Shown here one piece after another: positions 45,335 through 54,670 of a stretch of DNA of 64,000 nt. A program made the translations under genes and the position numbers. Every line of letters begins with the position of its first letter. Position 1 is the first letter of the stretch. The notes beneath the pieces are model-generated. The model was not told where the DNA came from. It made no database searches and worked only from the letters and a program-made list of their open reading frames with translations. Origin of the DNA: Myxococcales bacterium (GTDB lineage: Bacteria; Myxococcota; Polyangia; Polyangiales; Polyangiaceae); contig PLXW01000104.1 of assembly GCA_003151595.1 (NCBI GenBank), positions 1-64,000 of the forward strand, in the 5' to 3' direction.

Positions 45335-46657
45335 GTGCTGCTTCCGCTCCCGCCAGCGACCGATCCCGCGGCCATCGTCGCCGATCCGCCGGCGGCGATC
45401 GCACCGGCCTCGCCGCCAGCGCCTTCACCCGACGCTCCGATCGACGTCCGCGAGCCCCCCTTCGCGCTCGACTTCAACTGGATGAACGGGACGAACACGC
45501 AGCCCTCGTCGCTCCTCACGATGGGCCCGATCACCTGGTCGCTTTACGTCGATACCTACTACGCCTGGCAGTTCCACCAGCCGACCGACCACACGATCTT
45601 CCCAACCACGACGGCGCCTCGCCACGACGAGATCTCGCTCAACCTCGCCCACGTGGGAATGGATCTCACAGGCCTCGATGGACCGATCGGCCGCCTCTAC
45701 ATTCAATACGGCACGATCGTCCAGACGATCGCAGGTCAAGACACGACGACGACGCGCGGCTATTTCCTCACGAACGCGCTCCTTCAGAACGTGCAGCAGG
45801 CCGCAGCGGGCTGGCACTTTCATCAGTGGCACGGCATCAACGTCGAGGCGGGGATCTTCCCTTCGTACGTGGGGCTGGAGAGCTACCTACCCGAGGAGAA
45901 CTGGTCCTATACCCACGCATTCCTCGCGGACGCGACGCCCTATTACTTCTTCGGGCTTCGCACGCAGGTCTTTCCGTCGGCGCGGCTCAAGCTCGAGCTC
46001 TGGCTGGTGAACGGGTGGCAGACGTTCGGGCAGTGGCACGAAGGGCGGGCCGGTGGGTATCTCTGGAACTGGCGCCCGAGCGAGTGGCTCTCGCTGGTGA
46101 ACTCGGCGTACGCCGGGCAAGAGGTCGAAGGGGACCCGCAGTCGCTCCGCGTCTACTCCGACAACAACATTCAAGTGCGGTACTACAAAGGCGAGGCGGG
46201 GCACTTCCTCCGATCGCTCGCGTTCTCGCTCGTCGGTGACGTCGGGTATGAGCGGCGCGGCAACGCCCCTTCCGGCCCGATGGGCGGCGTGACGCTCGCG
46301 CATCGCTTCGATTGGACGGAGCGCTGGAAGAGCACGATTCGCGGCGACGTCTTCTATGACCGCACGCAGGCGATCTCCCCGAGATTCCCCGTTGGTTCGT
46401 CGTATCCGTGGCGCGGGACCGATCCGTTCCTCGCCGGCGGAGTCACGGCGACGCTCGATTTCTGGCCCAGCCCCTGGCTCGTGACGCGCCTCGAATACGC
46501 GCATCGCGTGGCGAACCAACCGCTCTTCAGTGGGCCGGGGGGAATCACAGGTCCAAACGGCGAGCTGCCGGCGAGCGCCGCCGCCGCCGCAGGGTTCGTC
46601 CCCGACCTGCGACGAAGCGACGACCGCATCCTCTTCAACGTCACGCTGCGACTCTGA
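45335..46657 (+). CDS. Outer-membrane beta-barrel protein, OmpL/BBP2-like
   Basis: The 440-residue predicted outer-membrane barrel has ~16 amphipathic strands with alternating aromatic residues (WSLYVDTYYAWQFHQP, RHDEISLNLAHVGMDLTG, NVEAGIFPSYVGLESYL, LKLELWLVNGWQTFG). It ends with a Leu after an amphipathic strand (RILFNVTLRL), as barrels usually end in an aromatic or Leu. The layout matches the putative porin-2 (OmpL-like) family. A cleavable signal is not convincing after the GTG at 45335, which is followed by a Pro/Ala-rich region, so the start may be wrong. It is divergent from the dienelactone hydrolase. Confidence 0.78.
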   Translation: MLLPLPPATDPAAIVADPPAAIAPASPPAPSPDAPIDVREPPFALDFNWMNGTNTQPSSLLTMGPITWSLYVDTYYAWQFHQPTDHTIFPTTTAPRHDEISLNLAHVGMDLTGLDGPIGRLYIQYGTIVQTIAGQDTTTTRGYFLTNALLQNVQQAAAGWHFHQWHGINVEAGIFPSYVGLESYLPEENWSYTHAFLADATPYYFFGLRTQVFPSARLKLELWLVNGWQTFGQWHEGRAGGYLWNWRPSEWLSLVNSAYAGQEVEGDPQSLRVYSDNNIQVRYYKGEAGHFLRSLAFSLVGDVGYERRGNAPSGPMGGVTLAHRFDWTERWKSTIRGDVFYDRTQAISPRFPVGSSYPWRGTDPFLAGGVTATLDFWPSPWLVTRLEYAHRVANQPLFSGPGGITGPNGELPASAAAAAGFVPDLRRSDDRILFNVTLRL

Positions 46658-46758
46658 GCCAACGTCGAACAAGATCCATCGCAGGGCAAGACTGATGGGA
46701 GACGCCCGTATGACCCCGGAGTCGAGTACCGGGAACGTCGAACTCAGGGGAGGCCGTC

Positions 46759-49275
46759 ATGAATAGCTCACGTTCGCTGCCCGTCGCGCTGCTCGGGATC
46801 GTTCTCGCCGTTTCCGGTTGCGGCGGATCGGGCTCGGCCGACGTCGGGGGGCCCGGCCCCGCTGATGCATCGCTCGAATCGGGCCCCTCTCCGATTCTCG
46901 AAGCGGGACCCGACACGAACCCCGCCCCCTCGACGGAAGCCGGCGGCGACGACGCGACGACCACGACCGACGACGGCGGCGGCTTCTGCGGCGACGGCAT
47001 CGTCGAAGGGGCCAAGCAGTGCGACGACGGCGCCCAGAATGGAATGCCCGGCGACCCGTGCACGAACAGCTGCACGTGGGTATGTACGGTCGGCGACCCG
47101 CACAGCCCCTCCTGTGACGACGGCAATCCGTGCAACGGAACGGAGACCTGTCAGGCCAACCATAGCTGCGCGGCAGGTACGCCACCGGCGAATGGCTCGT
47201 CGTGCGGAACGGCGAAGCTCTGCAACGGCGGCGCGTGCGCCGACGCGGTGTGTGGCGACGGCTTCGTCACCTCGCCGGAAGAATGCGACGACGGAAGCAA
47301 CAACGGCGGAGCCAGCGACGGCTGCACCAAAGGTTGTCTCTTCGTCTGCGTGTCCGCGGATCCGACGCGCAATTGCACGCCGCCCGATCTCTGCGCGGGG
47401 CAGGGGACGTGCAACGACACGACGCACACCTGCTCGCCGGGGAGCCAGGAGGGCAACGGCACGATCTGCACTGGCGCGGCGTCGAACGGCGACGGAGGGA
47501 TCAGTGACGCGGGCGCCGGCGACGCCGGCGCGATCGACGTGTGCAAGGCCGGCACGTGCGTCCCCGGTTACTGCGGCGATGGCGTGGTCGAGTCGCCCGA
47601 GCAATGCGACTTCGGCGCGTCGAACGCGGCCGGCTCGGGGTGCGAGCTCAATTGCACGTTCAGCTGCACCAAGACCCCAACCGACTCGTGCTTCACGGCG
47701 GACCTCTGCGCAGGGACGAACACGTGCACGACCGACTCGGTCGGCGGTCACGCCGGTCAGAAGTGCGTGGTCGGCACTCCGCCGATCAACGGCACGACCT
47801 GCCCGAACGGAACCTGCCAGTCCGGAAAGTGCCAGTCGACGTTGTGCGGCAACGGCGTCCTCGACGGCACCGAGCAGTGCGACTTCGGCACGGGTCACAA
47901 CGGCGCCGGATTGGGCTGCGAGCTGAATTGCACCTATTCGTGCCAGACGAACCCCGACTCGTGCGCGAACGATGACCTGTGCCTCGCGTCGCCGACGACG
48001 TGCCAGGCCTTCGCCGGTCCGAACGTCGACGCGGGCGCGGCGCACCTCGGGCAGAAGTGCCAGGCCGCCACGGGAATCGCGGCGTGCGGAGACTGCGGCG
48101 CGACGACGTCGGGCGTCTGCGTGAACCACGCTTGCGGAACGTCGATCTGCGGCGACGGCTGCGTCGATCCGCGAAAGAACGAGACGTGCGAGCCGCCGAA
48201 CACCGCGACCTGCGACTCGCTCTGCCACACGATCGTCCCCGCGGTCTGCGGAAACACGAAGCGCGAAGCCGGCGAGCAATGCGACGACGGCAACAAGCTC
48301 AACCTCGACGGGTGTGATTCGAGCTGCCAGTTCGAGCAGATCCAGAGGGCCACGACCGTGAGCATCGAGTCGAGCACCTCGACGTTCTGCCCGGTGAACG
48401 CGCTCGGCTCGGTGGCGCTGACCGGCACCGCCGTAGGTCAGCTCAACACGTCGCTGACCACCGCCGTGACGGCGGGAACGACGACGATCGAGCTCAAGTT
48501 CATGGGCATCAAGGATCTGCTCGGCACGACGCAGACGTCGGGCCTCGGCCTCGGCGCGTTCAGCGGGACCCCCGCGGCGGCGCCCGCGGGAAAGACCTAT
48601 AGCGGTGCGAGTGATCTCGACTGGTGGTACTCGACGGCTGCGAGCACGATCGACGGGAACCGCAACCCGACGTCGATCCTCGGCGCCCAGTTCAACTCGG
48701 CTGTCCTCTCCACGCCGACGCGCGGAACCTTCAGCGTCACGATCTCGATCGCCGGATCGCTCGCGACGCTGAACATGTCGAACGCCGCCGTCCAGGCGGA
48801 CATCGGCACGCCCAGCACACCAACGGCGTCGACCGGTCTCACGCCCGGACATTTGACGACGGAGAACCTCGCGCCGACGCTGACGAGCTTCGCCAAGATG
48901 AACAACGGGCTCCTCTGCGGGAACATCAGCGCTTCTTCGCTGGCTCAGGTGCTCGTACCGGCGCAGCTCGCGGCTGGCGGGTCGACCCCGTGCGACCAGG
49001 GCTACTCGGCGACGGCGAGCCCTCCCAACTCGCTCCTCGACGTCCTCGTCGGCGGGTGTAGCTACCTCGGGTTCATCGACATCATCAACGCGACGCAACC
49101 CGACCAGTCGGCGACCGCGGCCGGCGCGCCTGCCCCCTACACCTTCACGACGACCGGCAGCCGCGTCACGGGGTGCAAGGCTGGGGCTACCGTCGGCACG
49201 CTCGCGACCTGCCTCGCGGCGGACGCGTACTCGAGCTACTTCGGGTTCACGAGCGATCGCGTGATCGCGAAGTAG
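46759..49275 (+). CDS. Cys-rich disulfide-repeat lipoprotein (DUF4215-like)
   Basis: The 838-residue exported lipoprotein has a signal peptide ending VSGC (Cys ~21). Six or more myxobacterial Cys-rich repeats span ~75-530, each starting CGDG(I/V)VE or CGNG and ending QCDDG or QCDFG, with CELNCTFSC- or CTNSCTW-type knots between. The Cys are even in number per repeat, so they are probably all disulfide-bonded. The C-terminal ~300 residues form a separate domain (FMGIKDLLGTT, DLDWWYST, LATLNMSNAA) with few Cys. Such repeats occur in surface proteins of myxobacteria, with binding roles presumed. The downstream hairpin at 49295 may end this transcript. Confidence 0.87.
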   Translation: MNSSRSLPVALLGIVLAVSGCGGSGSADVGGPGPADASLESGPSPILEAGPDTNPAPSTEAGGDDATTTTDDGGGFCGDGIVEGAKQCDDGAQNGMPGDPCTNSCTWVCTVGDPHSPSCDDGNPCNGTETCQANHSCAAGTPPANGSSCGTAKLCNGGACADAVCGDGFVTSPEECDDGSNNGGASDGCTKGCLFVCVSADPTRNCTPPDLCAGQGTCNDTTHTCSPGSQEGNGTICTGAASNGDGGISDAGAGDAGAIDVCKAGTCVPGYCGDGVVESPEQCDFGASNAAGSGCELNCTFSCTKTPTDSCFTADLCAGTNTCTTDSVGGHAGQKCVVGTPPINGTTCPNGTCQSGKCQSTLCGNGVLDGTEQCDFGTGHNGAGLGCELNCTYSCQTNPDSCANDDLCLASPTTCQAFAGPNVDAGAAHLGQKCQAATGIAACGDCGATTSGVCVNHACGTSICGDGCVDPRKNETCEPPNTATCDSLCHTIVPAVCGNTKREAGEQCDDGNKLNLDGCDSSCQFEQIQRATTVSIESSTSTFCPVNALGSVALTGTAVGQLNTSLTTAVTAGTTTIELKFMGIKDLLGTTQTSGLGLGAFSGTPAAAPAGKTYSGASDLDWWYSTAASTIDGNRNPTSILGAQFNSAVLSTPTRGTFSVTISIAGSLATLNMSNAAVQADIGTPSTPTASTGLTPGHLTTENLAPTLTSFAKMNNGLLCGNISASSLAQVLVPAQLAAGGSTPCDQGYSATASPPNSLLDVLVGGCSYLGFIDIINATQPDQSATAAGAPAPYTFTTTGSRVTGCKAGATVGTLATCLAADAYSSYFGFTSDRVIAK

Positions 49276-49294
49276 GCGGGCTGTACGTTTCCAA

Positions 49295-49324
49295 GCGCGC
49301 GGGTCTCATCGAAGGCCCGCGCGC
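49295..49324 (+). terminator. Perfect 9-bp GC hairpin between surface-protein genes
   Basis: GCGCGCGGG at 49295-49303 pairs with CCCGCGCGC at 49316-49324 around a 12-base loop. It lies 20 bases after the Cys-rich lipoprotein stop and 43 bases before the sedolisin start. There is no T tract, so it is a stable mRNA-end structure or a terminator of uncertain strength. Confidence 0.5.
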
Positions 49325-49366
49325 AGAGTCGGTTGACCGGGCGATCGGGGCTGGTACCCGTTGCGT

Positions 49367-51508
49367 ATGCTCCCTCGCATTGCGTTCCTCGGGCTCGTGT
49401 CGCCGCTCGTGCTCCTCGCTTGCGCGTCGAACGATGCTTCCACCGCCGGCAGCGCCGACAATGCGCCGGCCGCTCGCCAGCGTCCGATCGCAGCGGCGGT
49501 CTCTGCGCGCGACGCGGTGACGTTCGGCGAGGCGCTCTCCGATGACGCCGGCGCGCACGTGGCGATCGCGCTTCGACTCGCGGACGAAGACGGACTCGCG
49601 CAGCTGCTCGCCGATCAACAGAACCCCGCATCGCCGCGCTACCACGTGTGGCTCACGCCGCAGGAGTTCGGCGCGCGCTTCGGCCTCCCCGAGGCGACCT
49701 ATGCGCGGATCGCGGCGTGGCTCACCGAGTCGGGGTTCGCGCTCACGCGCTATCCCAATCGCCTCTTTCTCGAAGGGCACGGCACGGCGGCTGGAGTTCG
49801 GCACCTGGTCGGAGTGCAGCCACGCGCTGCGAGCGCGAAGGGGCGAACGTTCCGTAGCTACACCGAGGAGCTCGCAATCCCGGACGACATCGCGCCGCAC
49901 GTCGTGAAGATCGGCGGGCTCGATACGCGCCGTCACCATCATCACCGCATGAACCTCACGCCGTTCGGCCAGAGCCCCACCCAGGCGCTCGGCGCGGTCG
50001 ACATGCGCGCGCTCTACGACATGCCGGCGACGGGGGCGGGCGCGGCCGGCCTCACGCTCGTCGTCCTGGGCACCCAGCAGGGGACGCAGGCGAATCAGAA
50101 CGCCAACCCCGTCGCTCCCTTCGTCCCGCCGTCGGTCGCGGCGGTCCAGGAGTACTTCACGTCGATCGCCGCAGCGACGGCGACCTACAACCCGATCGTG
50201 ATGCCGAACACCGGCAACGACTTCGACTACGCGGGCTCCAACGGCGAGTATCAGCTCGACGTCGAGATGCAGAGCGTCGGCGCGCCGAACGCCAAGGAGA
50301 TCGATCTCGTGCTCGCGCCGTCGAGCGAGGTCTTCATGACCGGCGCGCAGTACATCGTGAACACGCTGTCGAACGCGATCGCCGTCAGCACGTCGCTCGG
50401 GTCGTGCGAGCCCGAGGAGATCTCCGGAGACGCCGGCGCGGCCACGTCCGGGAGCGAGGCGTACATCTTCGCCGCGGCGATCAAGCAAGGGCTCGCCGAA
50501 GGACAGACGTGGTTCGCGGCGGCGGGAGACAACGGCGCCGACGATTGCGCCGACGACACCAGCAACACCGGCAACGGCTTCGGAGGAGGGAACGCCACGG
50601 CCGACTTCCCCTGCTCGATGCCGGAGATGATCTGCATGGGCGGCACGCAATTCACGGCGGCGGGGAACTGGAACGCGAGCGGCCTCCTCACCGCGTACCA
50701 AGCGGAGGCCGTCTGGAACGAAGGGACTCAAGGCGGCGCGGCCGGTGGCGGTCAGAGCCAGATGTATCCGAAGCCCACCTGGCAGACGGGCGTCGGCCCC
50801 AAGGCGAGCGACGGCGCGCGCGATGTGCCGGACATTTCGCTGACGGCGGCGACGGGCTCGCCTGGTGTCGCGGTCTATGACTGCGGCAGTGGCCAGGACA
50901 CGATCAGCTGCTCGACCAACACGTCCGGCGCGGGGCAGATGGACATCTTCGGCGGAACCAGCGTCGCCTCGCCGCTCGCGGCCGGGTTCTTCGCGCACCT
51001 GGCCGGTCAGCTCGGTTGCAGGCTCGGTGACATTCACCCTGCGATCTACGCGCTCGGGGCCGCGCAGCAAGACGGCGGCGCCGCGCCGTTCCACGACATG
51101 ACCGGCGGTAACAACAACTTCCCCGATCCGAAGAACGTGACCATCACCGGCTTCGCCGCAGCGCCCGGCTACGATCTCGCGAGCGGCTGGGGGTCGTTCG
51201 ATCTCGCGAAGCTCATCGATGCCTGGCCCCCATGCACGAGCGGCGACGGCGGCGTGAACGGCGGCGATGGCGGCCCGTCTTCGGGTGACGACGGAGGGAC
51301 CCTCGGCACTGACGACGGCGGCGGCTCGACGACGGGGCCCGGCACGGACGGCGGTTCGGGTACCGGAGGCAACGGCGCTTCGGGGGGCTCGGGAACGAGC
51401 TCCGGTTGCGGATGCACGACGGCGGGCGAGTCCTCCTCGCCGCTGCCGTTCGCGGGGCTCTTCGTGGCCATCGGCCTGGCCGTGTCGCGCCGTCGCCGCG
51501 CGACGTGA
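49367..51508 (+). CDS. Secreted pro-kumamolisin/S53 peptidase with MYXO-CTERM anchor
   Basis: The 713-residue protein has a lipobox-like signal (LVLLAC), then a full pro-kumamolisin prodomain (~45-190: RYHVWLTPQEFGARFG, TRYPNRLFLEGHG). The catalytic domain carries the Glu/Asp dyad in NGEYQLDVEM, the oxyanion Asp in AAAGDNGADD, and the nucleophile in GGTSVASPLAAG. A ~70-residue Gly/Asp/Ser-rich linker leads to SSGCGC, a hydrophobic helix and SRRRRAT (MYXO-CTERM). The signal's Cys is unusual for a protein that also has a C-terminal anchor. Together with the protein at 6065 it gives this strain two anchored acid proteases. The ATG at 49367 is preferred to the TTG at 49361. Confidence 0.92.
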   Translation: MLPRIAFLGLVSPLVLLACASNDASTAGSADNAPAARQRPIAAAVSARDAVTFGEALSDDAGAHVAIALRLADEDGLAQLLADQQNPASPRYHVWLTPQEFGARFGLPEATYARIAAWLTESGFALTRYPNRLFLEGHGTAAGVRHLVGVQPRAASAKGRTFRSYTEELAIPDDIAPHVVKIGGLDTRRHHHHRMNLTPFGQSPTQALGAVDMRALYDMPATGAGAAGLTLVVLGTQQGTQANQNANPVAPFVPPSVAAVQEYFTSIAAATATYNPIVMPNTGNDFDYAGSNGEYQLDVEMQSVGAPNAKEIDLVLAPSSEVFMTGAQYIVNTLSNAIAVSTSLGSCEPEEISGDAGAATSGSEAYIFAAAIKQGLAEGQTWFAAAGDNGADDCADDTSNTGNGFGGGNATADFPCSMPEMICMGGTQFTAAGNWNASGLLTAYQAEAVWNEGTQGGAAGGGQSQMYPKPTWQTGVGPKASDGARDVPDISLTAATGSPGVAVYDCGSGQDTISCSTNTSGAGQMDIFGGTSVASPLAAGFFAHLAGQLGCRLGDIHPAIYALGAAQQDGGAAPFHDMTGGNNNFPDPKNVTITGFAAAPGYDLASGWGSFDLAKLIDAWPPCTSGDGGVNGGDGGPSSGDDGGTLGTDDGGGSTTGPGTDGGSGTGGNGASGGSGTSSGCGCTTAGESSSPLPFAGLFVAIGLAVSRRRRAT

Positions 51509-51563
51509 GTGTCACGGCGTGACGCGTGCGGCCGGCTCGAACCGCGCTACGCTTTCGGCGTCG

Positions 51564-52181
51564 ATGCCTATCTCGATCCTTTCCCCGGCGGTGCGTGGCA
51601 TCGCGCTCGCGCTCCTCGTGGTCGGGTGCTCGTCCTCCGAATCCGCGACGTCACCTTCGATCGCGAACGCAGACGCCGCGGTGACGGACGACGCGGCGAG
51701 CCTCTCCGTCGACGGCTCGCAAAGCGTGGACGCCCCCGCGCCGAATGCGACTGACGCCGCGGACGACAGCGCCGATGCCGGAGCACTCGACGGCGACGTC
51801 GCGGACGGCAACGCGTGCGAGTGGGGCGGAGCACCCGGTGAGTGCATGACCCTGACTGCTTGTGCCGCGCTCACGGACCACAGCTCGTATGCCGGCCAGT
51901 GCCCGGGGCCCGCAACGATCGAGTGCTGCATCACGACGCCGAACCCCGCTGACAATCCGCCGACGCCGACCGGCTACAAACTCATGCAGCAGTCCGAGGT
52001 CACGGCGGACATGACGACGTGGGCCGTCGCCATCTTGAACGCCCCTGCGACGTACCCGATGTTCTCGACCACGACCAAGACGTTTGGCACGCTCGACGTG
52101 CTCGGGCGCGTCGAGTGGCACCCGCCGGATTTCCAGAACGGCGTCGTCCATCGCGGCGTCACTCTGTACGAACCGATCTGA
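51564..52181 (+). CDS. Predicted small lipoprotein of unknown function
   Basis: The 205-residue exported lipoprotein has a signal peptide with the lipobox VVGC (Cys ~22) and a ~70-residue Asp/Ala/Ser-rich linker. A ~110-residue C-terminal domain follows, with Cys in ACEWGG, ECMTLTAC, QCPGP and ECCITTP. Five or six of them lie within ~40 residues and are likely disulfide-bonded. I recognise no family. It is followed 11 bases later by a membrane protein gene on the same strand, so the pair is probably an operon. Confidence 0.75.
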   Translation: MPISILSPAVRGIALALLVVGCSSSESATSPSIANADAAVTDDAASLSVDGSQSVDAPAPNATDAADDSADAGALDGDVADGNACEWGGAPGECMTLTACAALTDHSSYAGQCPGPATIECCITTPNPADNPPTPTGYKLMQQSEVTADMTTWAVAILNAPATYPMFSTTTKTFGTLDVLGRVEWHPPDFQNGVVHRGVTLYEPI

Positions 52182-52192
52182 GAGGCGGCACG

Positions 52193-52600
52193 ATGAACCC
52201 CGCGAAGAAGCTCCTGCTCTTGCTCTCGGCGACGGCGGCGACGAGCGTCGCCCACTACATCGACAACCTCGCCCGCTGGGCGATGTACCCCGAGCCGGCG
52301 TGGGACAACGCCCGCATCACCGACGGCTTCTGGTTCCTCATGACGCCGGTCGGCGTCGCTGCCTACGTGCTCTTCCGACGCGGCAAGATCGGGCCGGCGC
52401 TCGTCGCGAGCTACGTCTACGGCGCGATGAACCTCGTCGCCCTGGGCCACTATCTCTTCGCATGGCCCTGGGAGATCTCGCTCGTCGTGAACGGGACGAT
52501 CCTGGGAGAGTCGGTCATGGCCGCGTGGTTGATCGCGTACACCGCATCGCTCCACCTGCGTTATTTCGGCGGCGGCACGTCGTCGGCGATCTCGGCGTAG
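52193..52600 (+). CDS. Small four-helix membrane protein of unknown function
   Basis: The 135-residue protein has about four membrane helices: LLLLLSATAATSVAHYID, GFWFLMTPVGVAAYVLF, PALVASYVYGAMNLVALGHYLFAW and GTILGESVMAAWLIAYTA. Conserved-looking polar residues (HYIDN, GHY, GES) lie in or next to helices and might form a binding site. No family is recognised. A purine-rich GAGAGG lies before the ATG. It is coupled to the preceding lipoprotein gene by an 11-base gap. Confidence 0.72.
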   Translation: MNPAKKLLLLLSATAATSVAHYIDNLARWAMYPEPAWDNARITDGFWFLMTPVGVAAYVLFRRGKIGPALVASYVYGAMNLVALGHYLFAWPWEISLVVNGTILGESVMAAWLIAYTASLHLRYFGGGTSSAISA

Positions 52601-52684
52601 AGCGTAGAGAAAGGGGCTGGGCGCGCTCAAAGAAGCGTCAGAATCGGCTGGCCTGCGCGCGGGCGGCGACTAGGCTCCGCCGCG

Positions 52685-53260
52685 ATGCCGCGTTTTCTTC
52701 CATGGGTTGCCCTCTGTGCGTTCGGTGCGCTCCTGCCACTCGTCGCGCCCGCTTGTACGTCGTCGGGCGACGACGACTCCGCTTCGCCCGGCAACGACGC
52801 CGGCGGGACGATCGATCAGGAGGTCCCGGTGGACGACTCAGGCCCCGTCGCCGTGCCGGAGGCCGAGCCGCCGGTGGACTCGTCGTTCGTCAAGGGCGCT
52901 TGCCACACGACTGCGGGATGCGATCCAGGCGCCGTGTGTGGTTTTCCGTCAGACGGATCCGGAGGCTGCTCGGTGATCGGCACCTGTGTCCTCGCCGACC
53001 CTCCAACGACTGACAGCGGCGCGGTGCTCATGGCCTGCGGATGCAACGGCAAGAACGCCCCGTATGTCACTCCCACGATGACGAGCATCCCCGTCGTGAG
53101 CTCTTCGCCGTGCGTAGACGCCGGTGCGAAGGTGGACGGCGGGGGCGGCGGCGACGCATCGATCGATGGGTCGATCGACGCGAGCGATGGCGCGAGCGAC
53201 TCCGGCAGCGACGCGAGCGACTCCGGCAGCGACGCGAGCGACGCCGCGTCCACCGACTGA
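52685..53260 (+). CDS. Cys-rich lipoprotein of unknown function
   Basis: The 191-residue exported lipoprotein has a signal peptide ending VAPAC. Its central Cys-rich segment (ACHTTAGCDPGAVCGFP, GGCSVIGTC, MACGCNG) resembles the short Cys domain common in Polyangiales lipoproteins ('C-x-G-D-P-G-x-x-C'). The tail is a low-complexity Ser/Asp/Gly run (SDSGSDASDSGSDAS) coded by a 21-base DNA repeat. It has no enzymatic motif. It stands alone on the plus strand 84 bases after the small membrane protein gene. Confidence 0.75.
   Translation: MPRFLPWVALCAFGALLPLVAPACTSSGDDDSASPGNDAGGTIDQEVPVDDSGPVAVPEAEPPVDSSFVKGACHTTAGCDPGAVCGFPSDGSGGCSVIGTCVLADPPTTDSGAVLMACGCNGKNAPYVTPTMTSIPVVSSSPCVDAGAKVDGGGGGDASIDGSIDASDGASDSGSDASDSGSDASDAASTD
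53192..53233 (+). repeat. 21-base tandem repeat in the lipoprotein tail
   Basis: Two exact 21-base units (53192-53212 and 53213-53233), starting GCGAGCGACTCC, plus a partial third code the Ser/Asp/Gly tail. Copy-number change would keep the reading frame. Confidence 0.85.
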
Positions 53261-53420
53261 GACACGCGGCGCGCATGCGCGATCGCAGGAACGACCCTCG
53301 TGTGGCGTTCTTGCCGAGCTGCGCTCCTGGCGCTTGATCGCCTGAGCTTCGTTCACTCTGCCGATACGGCGATCGTCCACGGACGACCTGGCGGCACGTG
53401 CGTTGCTCTCTCTCAGGTGC

Positions 53421-54620
53421 GTGAACGTCTTCCGTCGGCGCGCCGCGATCCACGTGGAGCTCAATCTCCGTACGGCCCTGATCGTCGTCGGAACGGCAGG
53501 CGCAGCGTGGCTCTGCGTGCAGCTCTTTCCAATCCTCCTCGCCATCGTGGCGTCGATGATGATCGTGGGGATGCTCAATCCGCTCGTGCAGCGGCTCGAG
53601 AAGCACGGCATCCGGCGCAGCCATGCGATCGCGATCGTCTTCGCCGGGCTGTTCATCTCCGTCGGCCTCTTCGGCGCGCTCACCATTCCCCGCTTCGTGG
53701 CGCAGCTCTCGGAGATCGTGACGCGCTTGCCTCAGCTGCAGGCGCGCGTGGCCGACGAGCTCGCCGGGTCGACGTGGGGAGCGCCGCTCGCGGCCTCGTT
53801 GCGGCAAACGAAGTCCACCGAGTGGGTCGAGAAGATCGAGAAGCTCGGGTTGGCGTATTCGTCGCGCATCGTCGAGGTCGTCGCGTACACGGCGACGTCG
53901 CTCTTTCTGGCTCTCTACTTCATCATCGACCGCGATCGAATGCGCGGGGCGGCGTTCGCGCTGATTCCGCGCACGCATCACGTGCAGGCCTCGCGCATTC
54001 TCCTCAACCTCGAGGAGATCGTCGGCGGCTACATGCGCGGTCAGGTCATCACGTCGCTGCTGGCTGCGATCTTCACGTTCATCGTGCTTCTCGTCGCGCG
54101 CGTGCCGAACGCTTTGGCCATCGCGACCTTCGCTGGCATCGCTGACGTCCTCCCGTACGTCGGCGCGTTCCTGGTCTGCGGGCCGGCGTTCGTGGCGTCG
54201 CTTCCGCGCGGAACGATGGTCGCTTTCGGCGTTCTGATCGTGCTCGCGCTGTACCAGGAGTTCGAGAGCCGCTTCATCGTCCCGCGGGTCTACGGAAAGG
54301 TGCTGCGCCTCCCGGCGGCCACGGTCATGGTCTCGCTCCTCGTCGGCGGAAAGCTACTGGGCGTCCTGGGCGCGCTGCTCGCGCTCCCGATCGCCGCGGG
54401 GCTGCGCATGCTGATCGAAGAGCTCCGCGTCGATCTGCCAGGCGAAGACGTGCGCGCCTCGGTTCAGTGGCGGCAAGAGCGTCAAGACGAGGCCGAGCAG
54501 CGCGAGTTCACCTCGCGCACCGCCGGCGCCCCCGCGACGGAAGCCGCCGCAGTCGCCATCCAGATGGCCGAAGCGCGCCGGGATCACGACGCGACCGAGC
54601 GCGCCGACTCGAAGCTGTGA
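53421..54620 (+). CDS. AI-2E family (PerM-like) transporter
   Basis: The 399-residue inner-membrane protein has eight predicted spans in the AI-2E/PerM pattern. An opening pair of helices (FPILLAIVASMMIVGMLNPL) comes before the long amphipathic loop QLSEIVTRLPQLQARVADEL. SLFLALYFIIDRDRM, EEIVGGYMRGQVITSLLAA and ALYQEFESRFIVPRVYGKVL are the family's most conserved blocks. Substrates are small (autoinducer-2, Na+ or others in different members). The C-terminal ~60 residues are charged and cytoplasmic. The start is uncertain: GTG 53421 is preferred over TTG 53403. Confidence 0.85.
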   Translation: MNVFRRRAAIHVELNLRTALIVVGTAGAAWLCVQLFPILLAIVASMMIVGMLNPLVQRLEKHGIRRSHAIAIVFAGLFISVGLFGALTIPRFVAQLSEIVTRLPQLQARVADELAGSTWGAPLAASLRQTKSTEWVEKIEKLGLAYSSRIVEVVAYTATSLFLALYFIIDRDRMRGAAFALIPRTHHVQASRILLNLEEIVGGYMRGQVITSLLAAIFTFIVLLVARVPNALAIATFAGIADVLPYVGAFLVCGPAFVASLPRGTMVAFGVLIVLALYQEFESRFIVPRVYGKVLRLPAATVMVSLLVGGKLLGVLGALLALPIAAGLRMLIEELRVDLPGEDVRASVQWRQERQDEAEQREFTSRTAGAPATEAAAVAIQMAEARRDHDATERADSKL

Positions 54621-54670
54621 TGGGCGCCGACCGCGCGCGCTGGTCTTGTGATTGCAAAGAGCCCTGGTTG

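Noticed and set aside
46768..49098. A 776-codon frame antisense to the Cys-rich lipoprotein
   Set aside because: Arg/Ala/Val-rich mirror of the repeat gene with no recognisable signal, domain or ribosome site.
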